Assembly (NCBI GenBank): GCA_910578855.1
Contig: CAJTRV010000003.1
Span: forward strand, 1-55,444
DNA from: an uncultured Bacilli bacterium
GTDB taxonomy: Bacteria > Bacillota_I > Bacilli_A > RF39 > UBA660
Length of the DNA stretch: 55,444 nucleotides
Direction of reading: 5' to 3'
A program made the position numbers and the translations under genes. Shown here one piece after another: positions 1 through 9,148 of the stretch. The notes under the pieces were generated by a model. The model did not search any database. It saw nothing but the letters and a program-made list of their open reading frames with translations, and was not told the DNA's origin. How positions within the stretch are numbered: position 1 is the stretch's first letter; each line of letters begins with the position of its first letter.

Positions 1-56
1 CCTATCCCCCCCTATTTTTCGATTATATTGTCTACTTTTACTTGACTTATGCAAAA

Positions 57-86
57 CAAAAAAAGAAAAGTTTAAAATTACTTTTC
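57..86 (-). terminator. Rho-independent terminator after the GH31-like gene
   Basis: Read on the minus strand, a 7-bp stem (GAAAAGT with ACTTTTC, positions 65-71 and 80-86) is followed by a run of T. It starts directly after the stop codon of the GH31-like gene, so it ends the pyk-GH31 transcript. Positions 1-56 show nothing else recognisable. Confidence 0.75.
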
Positions 87-87
87 C

Positions 88-2499
88 TTATACTTGTCCA
101 ATATATTCTAATAAATTTAAGAATAATTTAATATATCTTTTTTCTAAACCATGACGTCCTAATTTGCGAATTTCAATTCGCTTTTTCTTAATTGGTAGCT
201 CACTAAATAAAATTTGATCGATTTTCTCTTTCATCGTTGTCTCTAATTCAAGATCACTAATAATGGACTCAATATCATCACCAATTAAACGAACAGCGTC
301 AATTTCGATATCCTTTCCTTTACAATTTACCGTTAATTGTCCAATCGTTGGAACATCACGCACTTCAACAACAAAGTCAGGACCATCAATATATGCTTTA
401 TATGATAGTAACTGACTATTGAAATATACAACAACATCATTGGCTTTTTTAGTATTACGGAATCGGATCTTATAATTACGGGTTGCTGGAATAATTCCAC
501 TTTTTCCCTCAATCGCTCGAATAATCATCGTATAATTATTGGGTAGATAATTATATTCAATCGACGTTAATAAATAAAAGCCCCGTTTATATAAGTCACT
601 AACCCCATCATCCTCATATAAATTATATTGGTTATTCTGACCTGGGAACACATGTATTTCCATGTTTTTAGGAGGATTAACATCATTGATATTATCGTTT
701 TCCCCCAAGGGAATAATCGCCCCCGCTTTGGCGAAAACAGGATAATCTTGGTCTTTAAAGAACGATACATATTCTCGTCCTCCTGGAAATTTCTTTCCAG
801 TCATAAAGTCATACCAGGTTCCTTCTGGAATGTAGAATTTATGAACAGAACGATTCATATCATAATCTTTCTTATGAATGATAGGACAAACAAAGAGTTC
901 TGTTCCTAAATAGTATTCATTGCGGTAACGCAAATCATCATAATACTCTGGTGTTTTATAAAAAACAGGCATAATAAGTGGCATTCCATATTTATAATAC
1001 TTATATGACTCTGCATACAAATAAGGAATCAATCTCGTTCGAAGTGTTAAATAAGTCTTTACAATCTTAGCGGTTTTATAACTCCAACGCCAAGGCTCAC
1101 GCTTATAATACTTTCCAGCTTCACTTCCAAACTTTAAAATCGGACTAAAAGTTCCCAACTGGACAAAGCGTGTATATAACTCATTATCCTCGATCCCTTT
1201 GTAATAACCACCAATATCATGAGCAAAGAAACTAACACCATTATTGGCAGCACTAACATTATAAAATGGAACCATTTTTAATGTCTCCCAACTTACAATT
1301 GACTTACCGGCATACAAGACTGGATAATGATGGGGATTTACCAGTGTATTGCGTGATAATATTAATGGACGACGTTTAAAATCCCGCATCATATCATAGA
1401 AATGATAGTGATTTAGAAGCCATAAACTTTGTAGATCATGTTTATTTTGATAACTAATCTGATAAAAATCCACTCCGTCATTATCTAAAGGATGAATCAC
1501 CAATTTCAAATAGACATCTAAAAAGCGGGGATTCATTACCTCGAAAGGAATAACCCCATTCGCATCAGGTTTTAAATATTCACTCACTTTCGCATACGAT
1601 GACTCAGTCGGAAAAAGACCAGCTTCTGGATCGATTTCTAATCCTACCCGAATCCCCTGCGAATGCAGATAATCGATCATCGCTTTCGGTTTTACAAACT
1701 GGTCATGATTCCATGTAAAACCTGATGAAACATCTTTTTTCCCTAATCGATTGGGTAAATGCCAATTGTGATTCAACACAAGAACTGAAAGTGGAATCTC
1801 TTCTTCGGCAAATTGATCAATTAATTGTTTTAACGAAAGATCATTATACCCAACATTACGACTCCACCAGTTTCCTAGCGCATACCGTGGAATCAAAGCC
1901 GGTGGTCCAGTTAAATAAAAATAGTCTTTCAAACAAGCCGCAAAATCTTTTAAATAGAGAAATACGTAAACGTCAACATAATCCGAAGCCCGTTTTTCAA
2001 TGCTTCCATCCGCTTCAAAGACAATACCACTATCATCATAGATCGCCGCAAAGCCATCAGACGAATAAAGACCTTTTTTAAACTTTATCTTTCCCTCTTC
2101 CATTTCTGTCGAAAGACCCGGTGTTCCATAATTACGAACCTCAGGATGTTTATAATACCAAATACGATCGGTATTTAATAGTTCAATTCGTAAATTAGAC
2201 GTCGTATTTAACTTTGAACCAGTAAAAGGTTTCTCTTTCGTATAGGTAAGACGAAAATATTTGGTAACAATTTTTAATACCCCATGTTCATCTGTTACCT
2301 TAAATTCTGGCGTTGGAAAATCACGACTAGCAACAATCTCTGTTGGTCGATCTTCAAAAGTTCCGGTCTCACTATACTCTAACCGAACCAATCGTTCAGT
2401 CAATACTGTAATACGATACTTTTTTCCTTTTAATACATTCTTTTCTAACGCTTTTGCTTTATTTAAATCACGTTTAAAATGCTCTCCTAAGTTATACAT
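88..2499 (-). CDS. GH31 alpha-glucosidase-family protein, probably catalytically dead
   Basis: An 803-residue protein with the GH31 layout: N-terminal beta-sandwich, TIM barrel at about residues 200-520, then C-terminal beta domains. The ATG at 2497-2499 is chosen because AAAGGGTG lies 6 bases upstream; a GTG three codons earlier overlaps that site. The DIGG motif (Asp428) is kept. In the related GH31 group with motifs MDMDWH, WWIDWQQ and SGDTI, the matching residues here are LNHNWH, YQISYQ and AGKSI. The nucleophile Asp is therefore Ser349, the acid/base Asp is Lys399, and the first sugar-binding Asp residues are Asn. The gene follows pyk by 27 bases in one transcript. Family membership is clear; loss of hydrolase activity is inferred from these substitutions. 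It may bind a glucan or play a structural role. Confidence 0.85.
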   Translation of the reverse strand: MYNLGEHFKRDLNKAKALEKNVLKGKKYRITVLTERLVRLEYSETGTFEDRPTEIVASRDFPTPEFKVTDEHGVLKIVTKYFRLTYTKEKPFTGSKLNTTSNLRIELLNTDRIWYYKHPEVRNYGTPGLSTEMEEGKIKFKKGLYSSDGFAAIYDDSGIVFEADGSIEKRASDYVDVYVFLYLKDFAACLKDYFYLTGPPALIPRYALGNWWSRNVGYNDLSLKQLIDQFAEEEIPLSVLVLNHNWHLPNRLGKKDVSSGFTWNHDQFVKPKAMIDYLHSQGIRVGLEIDPEAGLFPTESSYAKVSEYLKPDANGVIPFEVMNPRFLDVYLKLVIHPLDNDGVDFYQISYQNKHDLQSLWLLNHYHFYDMMRDFKRRPLILSRNTLVNPHHYPVLYAGKSIVSWETLKMVPFYNVSAANNGVSFFAHDIGGYYKGIEDNELYTRFVQLGTFSPILKFGSEAGKYYKREPWRWSYKTAKIVKTYLTLRTRLIPYLYAESYKYYKYGMPLIMPVFYKTPEYYDDLRYRNEYYLGTELFVCPIIHKKDYDMNRSVHKFYIPEGTWYDFMTGKKFPGGREYVSFFKDQDYPVFAKAGAIIPLGENDNINDVNPPKNMEIHVFPGQNNQYNLYEDDGVSDLYKRGFYLLTSIEYNYLPNNYTMIIRAIEGKSGIIPATRNYKIRFRNTKKANDVVVYFNSQLLSYKAYIDGPDFVVEVRDVPTIGQLTVNCKGKDIEIDAVRLIGDDIESIISDLELETTMKEKIDQILFSELPIKKKRIEIRKLGRHGLEKRYIKLFLNLLEYIGQV

Positions 2500-2526
2500 C
2501 GTTATCACCCTTTTTATTCTTTTTGC

Positions 2527-3939
2527 TTACAACTTCTCTATCCGCATAAAATTAGTATGTTTTACCCCTTCAAATGGATAGCCTCCTGTTAATATATAAT
2601 GTCCCTCATTTCGCTCGATATAAGTTTTCACACACTCTTTTGCGACATGAATCATCTTGTCCAGTTGATCAAGTTTCTTCACATGAACTGGTTGAACGGC
2701 AAAATGAAGTGCCAATGATCGCGCGGTTTCCGGATCAGGACAAAGCGCAATAATCGGACAACTAGGTCGGAAACGGCTAATTTTACGAGCCGTATATCCG
2801 GTCACCGTTGGCGCTACAATAGCAATACACTTTAAGCGATTGGCACAATCCGTCACACTATAGGCAATATTCCCGGTGATATCCTGCTTTTCTGTCCGCA
2901 TTGACGTTTCAACGAATTCATAATAATTGATATCTTCCTCTGATGACGCAATAATTCGTTCCATCATCATCGTCGTTTCTACGGGATATTTTCCAGTCGT
3001 TGTTTCCCCACTTAGCATCACCGCATCAACCCCATCTAATACGGCATTCGCTAAATCACTCACTTCAGCTCGGGTTGGAATCATCTCATCTTCCATACTC
3101 GATAATATCTCTGTTGCCACAATACTAACAACCCCAGCAATATGACATTTGCGAAGAATCATCTTCTGTAAACCAGGCAACCGTTCAAAGGGAATTTCTA
3201 CACCAAGATCACCACGGGCCACCATGACTGCATCACTGGCCTTAATAATTTGGTCAATATCCTCAATGGCTTGTTCGTTCTCGATCTTTGCAACAATCCC
3301 CAAATGATCATTTCCTAGTTCAATTAATAAATCATTCACCTCTAAAATATCTTCACTACTACGCACAAATGAGAGGGCTAAAAAGTCCAAGTGATTTTGA
3401 TGGGCATAAGTAATAATTTGCCGATCATAATCCCTTAAAAACGGAATATTAAGAGGAACACCCGGAACATTGAGTGATTTATGATCACGGACCAATCCTC
3501 CTTGAATAACATTACAAATCAGCATCTCTGGTTCTTTATCAATTACCTCTAAAATGATTTTACCATCATCAATTTTAATAATCGAATGACACTTAACATC
3601 GGATGCGAGTCCAGGATAATTTACTGATATCTTTGTATGATCCCCAGTAATCTCTTTCATATGAATACAAACAGTCGTCCCTGCTTTAAAGGTAACACAT
3701 CCATCTTTTACACGGTCAATTCGTACTGTTGGTCCAGGGATATCTACCATAATCGCAACATTTTTCTTTAACGTCTGATTTAATGTTTGTACTTTACGAA
3801 CAATATCATCACAAAAATCAAAGTCGGCATGACTCATGTTAATTCGCACAGCATCAATTCCATTCATCATCAAAGCTTTCAACGTTGCCTCATCCTGACT
3901 GGCTGGCCCTATAGAAGCAATTACTTTTGTTTTGTTCAT
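2527..3939 (-). CDS. pyk: Pyruvate kinase
   Basis: Converts phosphoenolpyruvate and ADP to pyruvate and ATP, the last step of glycolysis in the cytoplasm. The 470-residue length fits the bacterial core enzyme without the extra PEP-utiliser-like C-terminal domain found in Bacillus and Staphylococcus. Visible motifs are the N-terminal TKVIASIGPAS, the barrel segment LALSFVRSSEDI, the active-site stretch IVAKIENEQAIEDID and the MVARGDLGVEIPFERLP signature, followed by ATEILSSMEDEMIPTRAEVSD. The ATG follows AGGTGATGGT. It is the first gene of a two-gene transcript with the GH31-like protein and has its own promoter. Confidence 0.97.
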   Translation of the reverse strand: MNKTKVIASIGPASQDEATLKALMMNGIDAVRINMSHADFDFCDDIVRKVQTLNQTLKKNVAIMVDIPGPTVRIDRVKDGCVTFKAGTTVCIHMKEITGDHTKISVNYPGLASDVKCHSIIKIDDGKIILEVIDKEPEMLICNVIQGGLVRDHKSLNVPGVPLNIPFLRDYDRQIITYAHQNHLDFLALSFVRSSEDILEVNDLLIELGNDHLGIVAKIENEQAIEDIDQIIKASDAVMVARGDLGVEIPFERLPGLQKMILRKCHIAGVVSIVATEILSSMEDEMIPTRAEVSDLANAVLDGVDAVMLSGETTTGKYPVETTMMMERIIASSEEDINYYEFVETSMRTEKQDITGNIAYSVTDCANRLKCIAIVAPTVTGYTARKISRFRPSCPIIALCPDPETARSLALHFAVQPVHVKKLDQLDKMIHVAKECVKTYIERNEGHYILTGGYPFEGVKHTNFMRIEKL

Positions 3940-3956
3940 ACCATCACCTATTATTC

Positions 3957-3965
3957 ATTATACCA
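3957..3965 (-). promoter_or_regulatory. Extended -10 promoter of pyk
   Basis: On the minus strand TGGTATAAT (extended -10) lies about 20 bases before the pyk start. No good -35 hexamer is seen, as expected for an extended -10 promoter. The 160-base gap to position 4099 holds nothing else that I recognise. Confidence 0.5.
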
Positions 3966-4099
3966 ATTTTCGCACAAATAAAAAAGATATTTTTCATACC
4001 TTTATAATTATTCATACTCGTTTGGTGCAATAAGTTTGATTCACGTTATATGACAAGTTTCTAACTACTCTAACATTTGACTATCACAGGTATAAATGA

Positions 4100-4489
4100 C
4101 TATGATCCAGTGGTACTAGTTGGCGTACAATTTACTCCGCTTTCTAATAGTTTATAACTCTCTTTTTTATTCGCATCAGTCGTAATTTTAACATATCGAT
4201 CTAGAGCAATTATACTATCATTGTTAAAGTCTTGAATAGGGTCAGTTAACAGATCCTGATTAACCAATTGCTGCAAGGTTACACAATAAGTTTGATTCGC
4301 AGCTGTTTTATTATCTAAGTACAAATGAGCAGCATGCTCAATAATCTTCATATTGGCATCGCTGATTGTTCTTTTATTTTGATTTACTTGGTTCAAGATA
4401 GGAGGAATGGCTAAGAGACACAAAATACCAAAGATTGTAATTACTCCCAATAATTCAATTAAAGTAAATCCCTGTTTATTTATATGCAT
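4100..4489 (-). CDS. Type IV pilin-like protein (prepilin)
   Basis: A 129-residue protein with a classic class III signal: basic MHINKQG, cleavage after Gly7, then FTLIELLGVI with Glu5 of the mature chain, and a hydrophobic helix to about residue 30. This is the substrate form for a prepilin peptidase, giving a pilin or pseudopilin that assembles across the cell envelope. The rest is a short soluble domain with two cysteines (CVTLQQLV and NCTPT) that could form a C-terminal disulfide loop. GGGAGGGG lies 7 bases before the ATG. It follows a similar pilin gene by 29 bases. Prepilin peptidase and the assembly ATPase are not in the window. Confidence 0.85.
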   Translation of the reverse strand: MHINKQGFTLIELLGVITIFGILCLLAIPPILNQVNQNKRTISDANMKIIEHAAHLYLDNKTAANQTYCVTLQQLVNQDLLTDPIQDFNNDSIIALDRYVKITTDANKKESYKLLESGVNCTPTSTTGS

Positions 4490-4518
4490 AGAACCCCTCC
4501 CTTCTATCTTGTATCTTA

Positions 4519-4902
4519 TTAAAAAATACTACTACAAGTTGATTCATAATACGTTGCTTTATATTGGTTATAACGATCACGTGATATTGCAACACAGCCA
4601 TTCATAGATTCACCCGTTTTCGGATTAATTACTTTTTGCGTTTGAACCAATTTTTTTCGTTTTAAATCTGCCAATGATATTTTGGCAAGTACGGATATAT
4701 TTTCTGATGATACCAATTCTGGATTTTCAGTAAAATATCCTAGGGCAGCTTTTTCAATTAATTTAACTTGTGTTTCATAAGCTCGCTCTTCGCTTCGTTT
4801 TAAACTACTACGAATGGCGGGAATCGTCGTTAACGCAATGATTGCAATTACAACAATAATCGCAATCAATTCGATCAATGTAAAACCTTGCTTCGTTCTC
4901 AT
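4519..4902 (-). CDS. Type IV pilin-like protein (prepilin)
   Basis: A 127-residue prepilin: MRTKQG then FTLIELIAIIVVIAIIALTTIPAI, cleaved after Gly6 with Glu5 in the mature chain. The C-terminal part has a Cys pair (GCVAIS and ESTCSS) that may close a D-region-like loop. It is the first gene of a two-gene pilin transcript with its own promoter, placed between enolase and pyruvate kinase. It resembles its downstream neighbour in size and layout, suggesting an old duplication. Whether it forms a fibre, a secretion pseudopilus or a DNA-uptake pilus cannot be told from this window. Confidence 0.85.
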   Translation of the reverse strand: MRTKQGFTLIELIAIIVVIAIIALTTIPAIRSSLKRSEERAYETQVKLIEKAALGYFTENPELVSSENISVLAKISLADLKRKKLVQTQKVINPKTGESMNGCVAISRDRYNQYKATYYESTCSSIF

Positions 4903-4927
4903 AAAAACACCCTCTTATACTATAACA

Positions 4928-4956
4928 ACTGTATCATACTTTGCCTAGCTTTGCAA
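4928..4956 (-). promoter_or_regulatory. SigA-type promoter of the pilin pair
   Basis: Minus strand TTGCAA (4951-4956), 17 bases, TACAGT (4928-4933), ahead of the pilin gene starting at 4902. It lies just after the enolase terminator, so the pilin pair is a separate transcription unit. Confidence 0.6.
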
Positions 4957-4963
4957 GAACCAG

Positions 4964-4990
4964 TTAAAAAAAGCACCTATTCCGTGCTTT
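4964..4990 (-). terminator. Terminator of the murD-eno operon
   Basis: Minus strand stem AAAGCAC / GTGCTTT (4970-4976 and 4984-4990) with a 7-base loop and a following T run. It sits 13 bases after the enolase stop codon. Confidence 0.85.
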
Positions 4991-5002
4991 CTCTTATAAC
5001 CA

Positions 5003-6229
5003 CTAACGAGATAATTCCTCTTCAATACGAATTAATTCGTTGTATTTACATACGCGGTCCGTTCTAGACAATGATCCGGTTTTAATCTGTCCTAAGTTAA
5101 GACCAACCGCAAAATCAGCAATAAAGTAATCCTCTGTTTCACCACTTCGGTGTGAAATAATCGTATTATATTGGTTTTCTTTCGCCAAAGTAATGGTCTC
5201 TAACATCTCAGTTACTGTACCAATTTGATTGGCTTTTAAAAGAATTGCATTACAGATTCCTTGTTTAATTCCCTCAGCAAAAATTGCTTTATTCGTAACA
5301 AATAAATCATCACCAACAAGTTGAATATGTCCCAACTTCTCAGTTAGCAATCGGAATCCTTCATAATCGGTTTCATGTAATCCATCTTCAATCGAAATAA
5401 TCGGATAATCATTGACAAGGGCAACAAAATAATCAACCAATTCCTGACTAGTAAGTTGTTTTCCCTCCCCTTTTAATTCATACATGCCATCGTGATAAAA
5501 TTCACTAGCCGCAACATCAAGGGCAAGACAGACATCTTTTCCTGGTTCATAACCAGCCTCACGAATAGCAAGCATGATGTCATCTAACGCCTCCCGGTTG
5601 CTATTAAGATTAGGGGCAAATCCCCCTTCATCACCAACACCCGTATGATAACCTTTCTGATTCAATACTCGTTTTAACGTATGAAATACTTCTGAACCAA
5701 TTTGAACCCGCTTTTTGATACTATCTGCTTGGGGGATAATCATAAACTCCTGAAAATCTAACGCATTATCCGCATGCGCCCCACCATTTAAAATGTTCAT
5801 CATCGGTACTGGTAGCGTCGTTCCTGGGCCGATATAACGATATAGTGGTTCCCCCGCACTAAGTGCTGCTGCCTTTATAACAGCAAGTGATACTCCTAGC
5901 ATCGCATTGGCACCTAAATTACTCTTATTCTCGGTTCCATCTAACGAAATTAGCTTAAGATCGATCTCTGCTTGCTTACTAGCGTCCATTCCAATTAGGG
6001 CAGGTTTAATCACCTCATTAACATTGGTAACCGCTTTTAAAACACCTTTTCCTTGATAACGTTGGGAATCACCATCACGAAGTTCCAAAGCCTCTTTGCT
6101 TCCGGTGGATGCTCCACTTGGAACACTGGCACGTCCCATCACACCATTTTCTAAATATACATCCACCTCAACGGTTGGATTTCCTCTTGAATCTAATATT
6201 TCTCTTCCTTTAACATTTGTTATTTTCAT
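5003..6229 (-). CDS. eno: Enolase
   Basis: Interconverts 2-phosphoglycerate and phosphoenolpyruvate, using Mg2+, in the cytoplasm. The 408-residue protein shows DSRGNPTVEVDV, the substrate loop SGASTGSKEA, GVGDEGGFAPNL, SIEDGL, the catalytic-lysine segment LLKANQIGT and ISHRSGETED. The ATG at 6227-6229 is chosen because GGAGG lies 5 bases upstream; an upstream in-frame ATG (6239-6241) lies beyond that site. The chain ends at RIEEELSR and lacks about 18-20 C-terminal residues usual for bacterial enolases (about 430). Its ribosome site begins right at the murD stop codon, so it is co-transcribed with murD, an unusual partner. Confidence 0.96.
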   Translation of the reverse strand: MKITNVKGREILDSRGNPTVEVDVYLENGVMGRASVPSGASTGSKEALELRDGDSQRYQGKGVLKAVTNVNEVIKPALIGMDASKQAEIDLKLISLDGTENKSNLGANAMLGVSLAVIKAAALSAGEPLYRYIGPGTTLPVPMMNILNGGAHADNALDFQEFMIIPQADSIKKRVQIGSEVFHTLKRVLNQKGYHTGVGDEGGFAPNLNSNREALDDIMLAIREAGYEPGKDVCLALDVAASEFYHDGMYELKGEGKQLTSQELVDYFVALVNDYPIISIEDGLHETDYEGFRLLTEKLGHIQLVGDDLFVTNKAIFAEGIKQGICNAILLKANQIGTVTEMLETITLAKENQYNTIISHRSGETEDYFIADFAVGLNLGQIKTGSLSRTDRVCKYNELIRIEEELSR

Positions 6230-6241
6230 AATTTCCTCCAT

Positions 6242-7576
6242 CTATTCTTCTAAAAGATTAACCAATTGTTTAAATTCCTCGCCTCTAATTTCGAAATTAG
6301 GATACATATCCCATGAGGCACAGGCTGGACTAAATAAAATTGTCGTTCCGGCTTCTGATAAGTTATAAGCTACTTTGACACATTCTTCTAACGTATCTAC
6401 CATAACACAATCTTTCTTTATCTTTTTACAATAGGTCGCAATCTTCTGTTTTGTCTGTCCAAAACAGATAACATGAGTTACATTGGTCATCGAACTCGTT
6501 AAATCATCAAATGGAACACCACGATCAAGGCCCCCCATAATTAAGATCGTTGGACTAGCAAATGACCGTAGGGCAATCATCGTCGACTGATTATTAGTCG
6601 CTTTCGAATCATTATAAAATTCGCGATCGTGCAGTTTTCGAACATATTCCAAACGATGCTCAACCCCACTAAAATTATTCAACACTTGTTTGATAACCTC
6701 ATTCGATACGCCAAATTGTTTGGCTACAATAATGGCTCCCATAATATTCTGATAGTTATGGTTTCCCTTAACGCGAATCATATCTAGTGCAATAATTTTC
6801 TCTGTACCCATATAAATTGCTTGCTCATTTATCTTAATATCTGCATCTTCAATACACGAAAAATATAGTTTTTGAGATGCGATATCGTTTGTAAGTTCTA
6901 AAGAATCAGGGCAATCACGATTGATGATAGCCAGATTTTTTTTCGTATGATGTTGAAAGATGCGCTTTTTCATCTCTTTGTAACGTTCATATGTCTTATT
7001 AAAATCAATATGAGTCGGTGTTAAATTAGTTAGCACACTGATCTCGGTTTTAAATTCATACATGTCATGTAACTGATGATCTGATATCTCTAGAACTAAG
7101 ATATCACCAGTCTTGACCTGATTGACAAGGCTAGATAAAGGATACCCAATATTTCCGCCCAAATGAACTGGTAATGCAGCTTCTTTTAAAAATTCATATA
7201 AGATAGTTGCTGTCGTTGTTTTTCCATTAGAACCGGTAATCCCGATAATATGAACATCATCTGGTAAAAAATGATACGCCATTTCCATTTCGTTGATGAC
7301 GGGAACACCAAGTTCCAAGGCTTTTTGAACACATTCATGATCTCGACAAATTCCCGGATTTTTAATCATATAATCATAGGTATCATCAAACAACGAACAC
7401 GGATCATCTGTAACAACATAATCCACACCTAGTTTCCGCAATTCCGCAACCATGCTGGCATCTTGTTCCTTTTGATCGGTGATTAATATTTGATTTTGAT
7501 GTTGAGCCAATAACGAAGCTGCCTCATAGCCACTCTTCGCCATTCCTAGGATAAAAATCTTTTTCTTTTCAAACAT
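6242..7576 (-). CDS. murD: UDP-N-acetylmuramoyl-L-alanine:D-glutamate ligase
   Basis: Adds D-glutamate to UDP-MurNAc-L-Ala in cytoplasmic peptidoglycan synthesis. The 444-residue length is normal. The ATP-binding loop GITGSNGKTTT, the segment LTPTHIDFN and the Mur-ligase C-terminal motifs YNDSKATN and GGLDRGV identify MurD rather than MurC, E or F. The ATG at 7574-7576 is preferred over a GTG nine bases upstream that abuts the AAAGGAG site. It heads a murD-eno transcript from a good promoter. The divergent neighbour is a FemAB-type ligase, also a cell-wall enzyme. Confidence 0.95.
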   Translation of the reverse strand: MFEKKKIFILGMAKSGYEAASLLAQHQNQILITDQKEQDASMVAELRKLGVDYVVTDDPCSLFDDTYDYMIKNPGICRDHECVQKALELGVPVINEMEMAYHFLPDDVHIIGITGSNGKTTTATILYEFLKEAALPVHLGGNIGYPLSSLVNQVKTGDILVLEISDHQLHDMYEFKTEISVLTNLTPTHIDFNKTYERYKEMKKRIFQHHTKKNLAIINRDCPDSLELTNDIASQKLYFSCIEDADIKINEQAIYMGTEKIIALDMIRVKGNHNYQNIMGAIIVAKQFGVSNEVIKQVLNNFSGVEHRLEYVRKLHDREFYNDSKATNNQSTMIALRSFASPTILIMGGLDRGVPFDDLTSSMTNVTHVICFGQTKQKIATYCKKIKKDCVMVDTLEECVKVAYNLSEAGTTILFSPACASWDMYPNFEIRGEEFKQLVNLLEE

Positions 7577-7596
7577 ATGATTCACTCTCCTTTATT

Positions 7597-7625
7597 ATTA
7601 TATCACTTTACCGCTAGATTGTTAA
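7597..7625 (-). promoter_or_regulatory. SigA-type promoter of murD-eno
   Basis: Minus strand TTAACA (7620-7625), 17 bases, TATAAT (7597-7602). Confidence 0.7.
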
Positions 7626-7686
7626 CCTTTAGAGCATTTATTTACATGAAATATGCCCACATCTTTCCAAAACAATGATACAATAA

Positions 7687-7716
7687 TTGTATTGTCTTTT
7701 GCTTTTATGATATAAT
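7687..7716 (+). promoter_or_regulatory. Probable promoter of the FemAB-type gene
   Basis: Plus strand TTGTAT (7687-7692), 18 bases, TATAAT (7711-7716). A second TATAAT overlaps at 7719-7724. Confidence 0.55.
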
Positions 7717-7754
7717 ACTATAATATGTATTGAAATCAGAAAGGAGCAGCTATT

Positions 7755-9005
7755 ATGATGCGCGAACTCACCAACGAAGAATTTAGACAGTTCTCTAATT
7801 ACTATCGCCCTTCTAGTATTTATCAAACACCAGAGTATGCTTTTGTTATGAACAATCAAAACTATACCAGTCTTTTCCTAGGATTGATTGAGCAAAATCA
7901 AATCGTTGGGGCAACACTCATATTAATTCATAAGATTCATGGCTTCAAATATGCCTATGCTCCCCGTGGTTTTTTATTAGACTATCGCAATTCAACCTTA
8001 GTAAAACAATTTACAACAGAATTAAAACGATATCTCAAAAAACGCGATGTTATCGCGGTCAAATTGTGTCCAATCATTCCAAAAACGATTAAAGATACTA
8101 AGACTAACATTACCAATTCTAATTTAGAGTATGATATGATATATACAACCTTAAAACAAAATAATTATTTCCATATGGGATATAATCATTACTTTGAAGC
8201 ATTAAAACCTCGTTATGAAGCCATCATTGATATGAGTATTCCCTACTATGAAATATTTGGTAATTTAAAAAAAGAAGTTCGTACAAAAATTCGTAGTGCA
8301 GTCGACAAAGGGATTCAGATCTATAAAGGAAATGAACAAAATTTAGATTATCTATATTTACACGTCAAAACAAAGTATCCACGATCACTGAAATATTTTC
8401 AAGATTGCTACTACTTCTTTGGAAAAAGTAATAAAATCGATTACTATTATGCCAAATTAAATACCGAGCAATATTTAAAACGGACAAAACAAACTTATGA
8501 ACATTTAGAGCAAAAATTACTGAAGATCAATCAAATTATTCAGACCAAAGATACCCCAAAGAAAGATATTTTACTCAATCGGAAGATGAAACTTGATCGC
8601 GAGTTCGCCCATTATAAAGAAGAACTCATTCGAGCCACTAATTTACTAGCAGAATATCCAGATGGTATTGTTACTGCAACAATGTTAGTAGTAAGACACC
8701 AAGATGAAGTTACCGTTTTAATGGATGGTTATGACCCTAAATTTAAATCATTTAATGCCAAACATCTTCTTATTTGGCAACTGATTGAACGCTATGCGAA
8801 CCTAGGCTATAAACGCTTTAATCTCGGCGGAATGACTGCCCTAGATAGGAAAGAAAATCCTTACCAAGGATTAAATCAATTTAAAATGGGATTTTCTCCT
8901 AAGATATATGAATATATCGGTGACCTAGAATTAATTACGAATCATGCCCTATATTTCTTATATCGCAATGCAGCTCCCATTCGTAAATTAGTAACCAAAT
9001 CATAA
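7755..9005 (+). CDS. FemA/FemX/MurM-type peptidoglycan branching aminoacyltransferase
   Basis: A 416-residue member of the FemABX family, which transfers amino acids from aminoacyl-tRNA onto the epsilon-amino group of the stem-peptide lysine in lipid II. Length and layout match FemA: a first acetyltransferase-like domain (about 1-150, with YQTPEYAFVMNNQ), a second (about 150-400), and a lysine- and glutamate-rich coiled-coil arm between about 235 and 290. The ending FNLGGM followed by GLNQFKMGFSP is typical for the family. AAGGAG lies 8 bases before the ATG. It is divergent from murD. The amino acid added cannot be read from sequence. A FemABX protein suggests that some stem peptides carry lysine or another diamine, which bears on the two murE genes at 46-50 kb. 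Confidence 0.9.
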   Translation: MMRELTNEEFRQFSNYYRPSSIYQTPEYAFVMNNQNYTSLFLGLIEQNQIVGATLILIHKIHGFKYAYAPRGFLLDYRNSTLVKQFTTELKRYLKKRDVIAVKLCPIIPKTIKDTKTNITNSNLEYDMIYTTLKQNNYFHMGYNHYFEALKPRYEAIIDMSIPYYEIFGNLKKEVRTKIRSAVDKGIQIYKGNEQNLDYLYLHVKTKYPRSLKYFQDCYYFFGKSNKIDYYYAKLNTEQYLKRTKQTYEHLEQKLLKINQIIQTKDTPKKDILLNRKMKLDREFAHYKEELIRATNLLAEYPDGIVTATMLVVRHQDEVTVLMDGYDPKFKSFNAKHLLIWQLIERYANLGYKRFNLGGMTALDRKENPYQGLNQFKMGFSPKIYEYIGDLELITNHALYFLYRNAAPIRKLVTKS

Positions 9006-9013
9006 AATATAAT

Positions 9014-9048
9014 GACACCTATTACAACGTAATCAGGGGTCTTTTTTT
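9014..9048 (+). terminator. Terminator of the FemAB-type gene
   Basis: Imperfect hairpin on the plus strand (GAC-CCT-ATTAC paired with GTAAT-AGG-GTC, 9014-9041) followed by seven T. Confidence 0.75.
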
Positions 9049-9058
9049 ATTGTATCAT

Positions 9059-9083
9059 GAAAAAAAACGAGAATATGTTCCCG
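9059..9083 (-). terminator. Terminator of the small-gene pair at 9.1-9.7 kb
   Basis: Minus strand CGGGAA / TTCTCG stem (one G-T pair, 9068-9083) followed by eight or more T. It faces the plus-strand terminator of the FemAB gene. Confidence 0.65.
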
Positions 9084-9148
9084 TCTCCTTCTTGCACAAA
9101 CCTACACTAGCTATAACACATTTTTCAGCATGACTGCTTTTATCTTTA

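Noticed and set aside
1725..2081. Plus-strand open frame of 118 codons inside the GH31-like gene
   Set aside because: It lies opposite a full-length coding gene, has no ribosome site and no family features.
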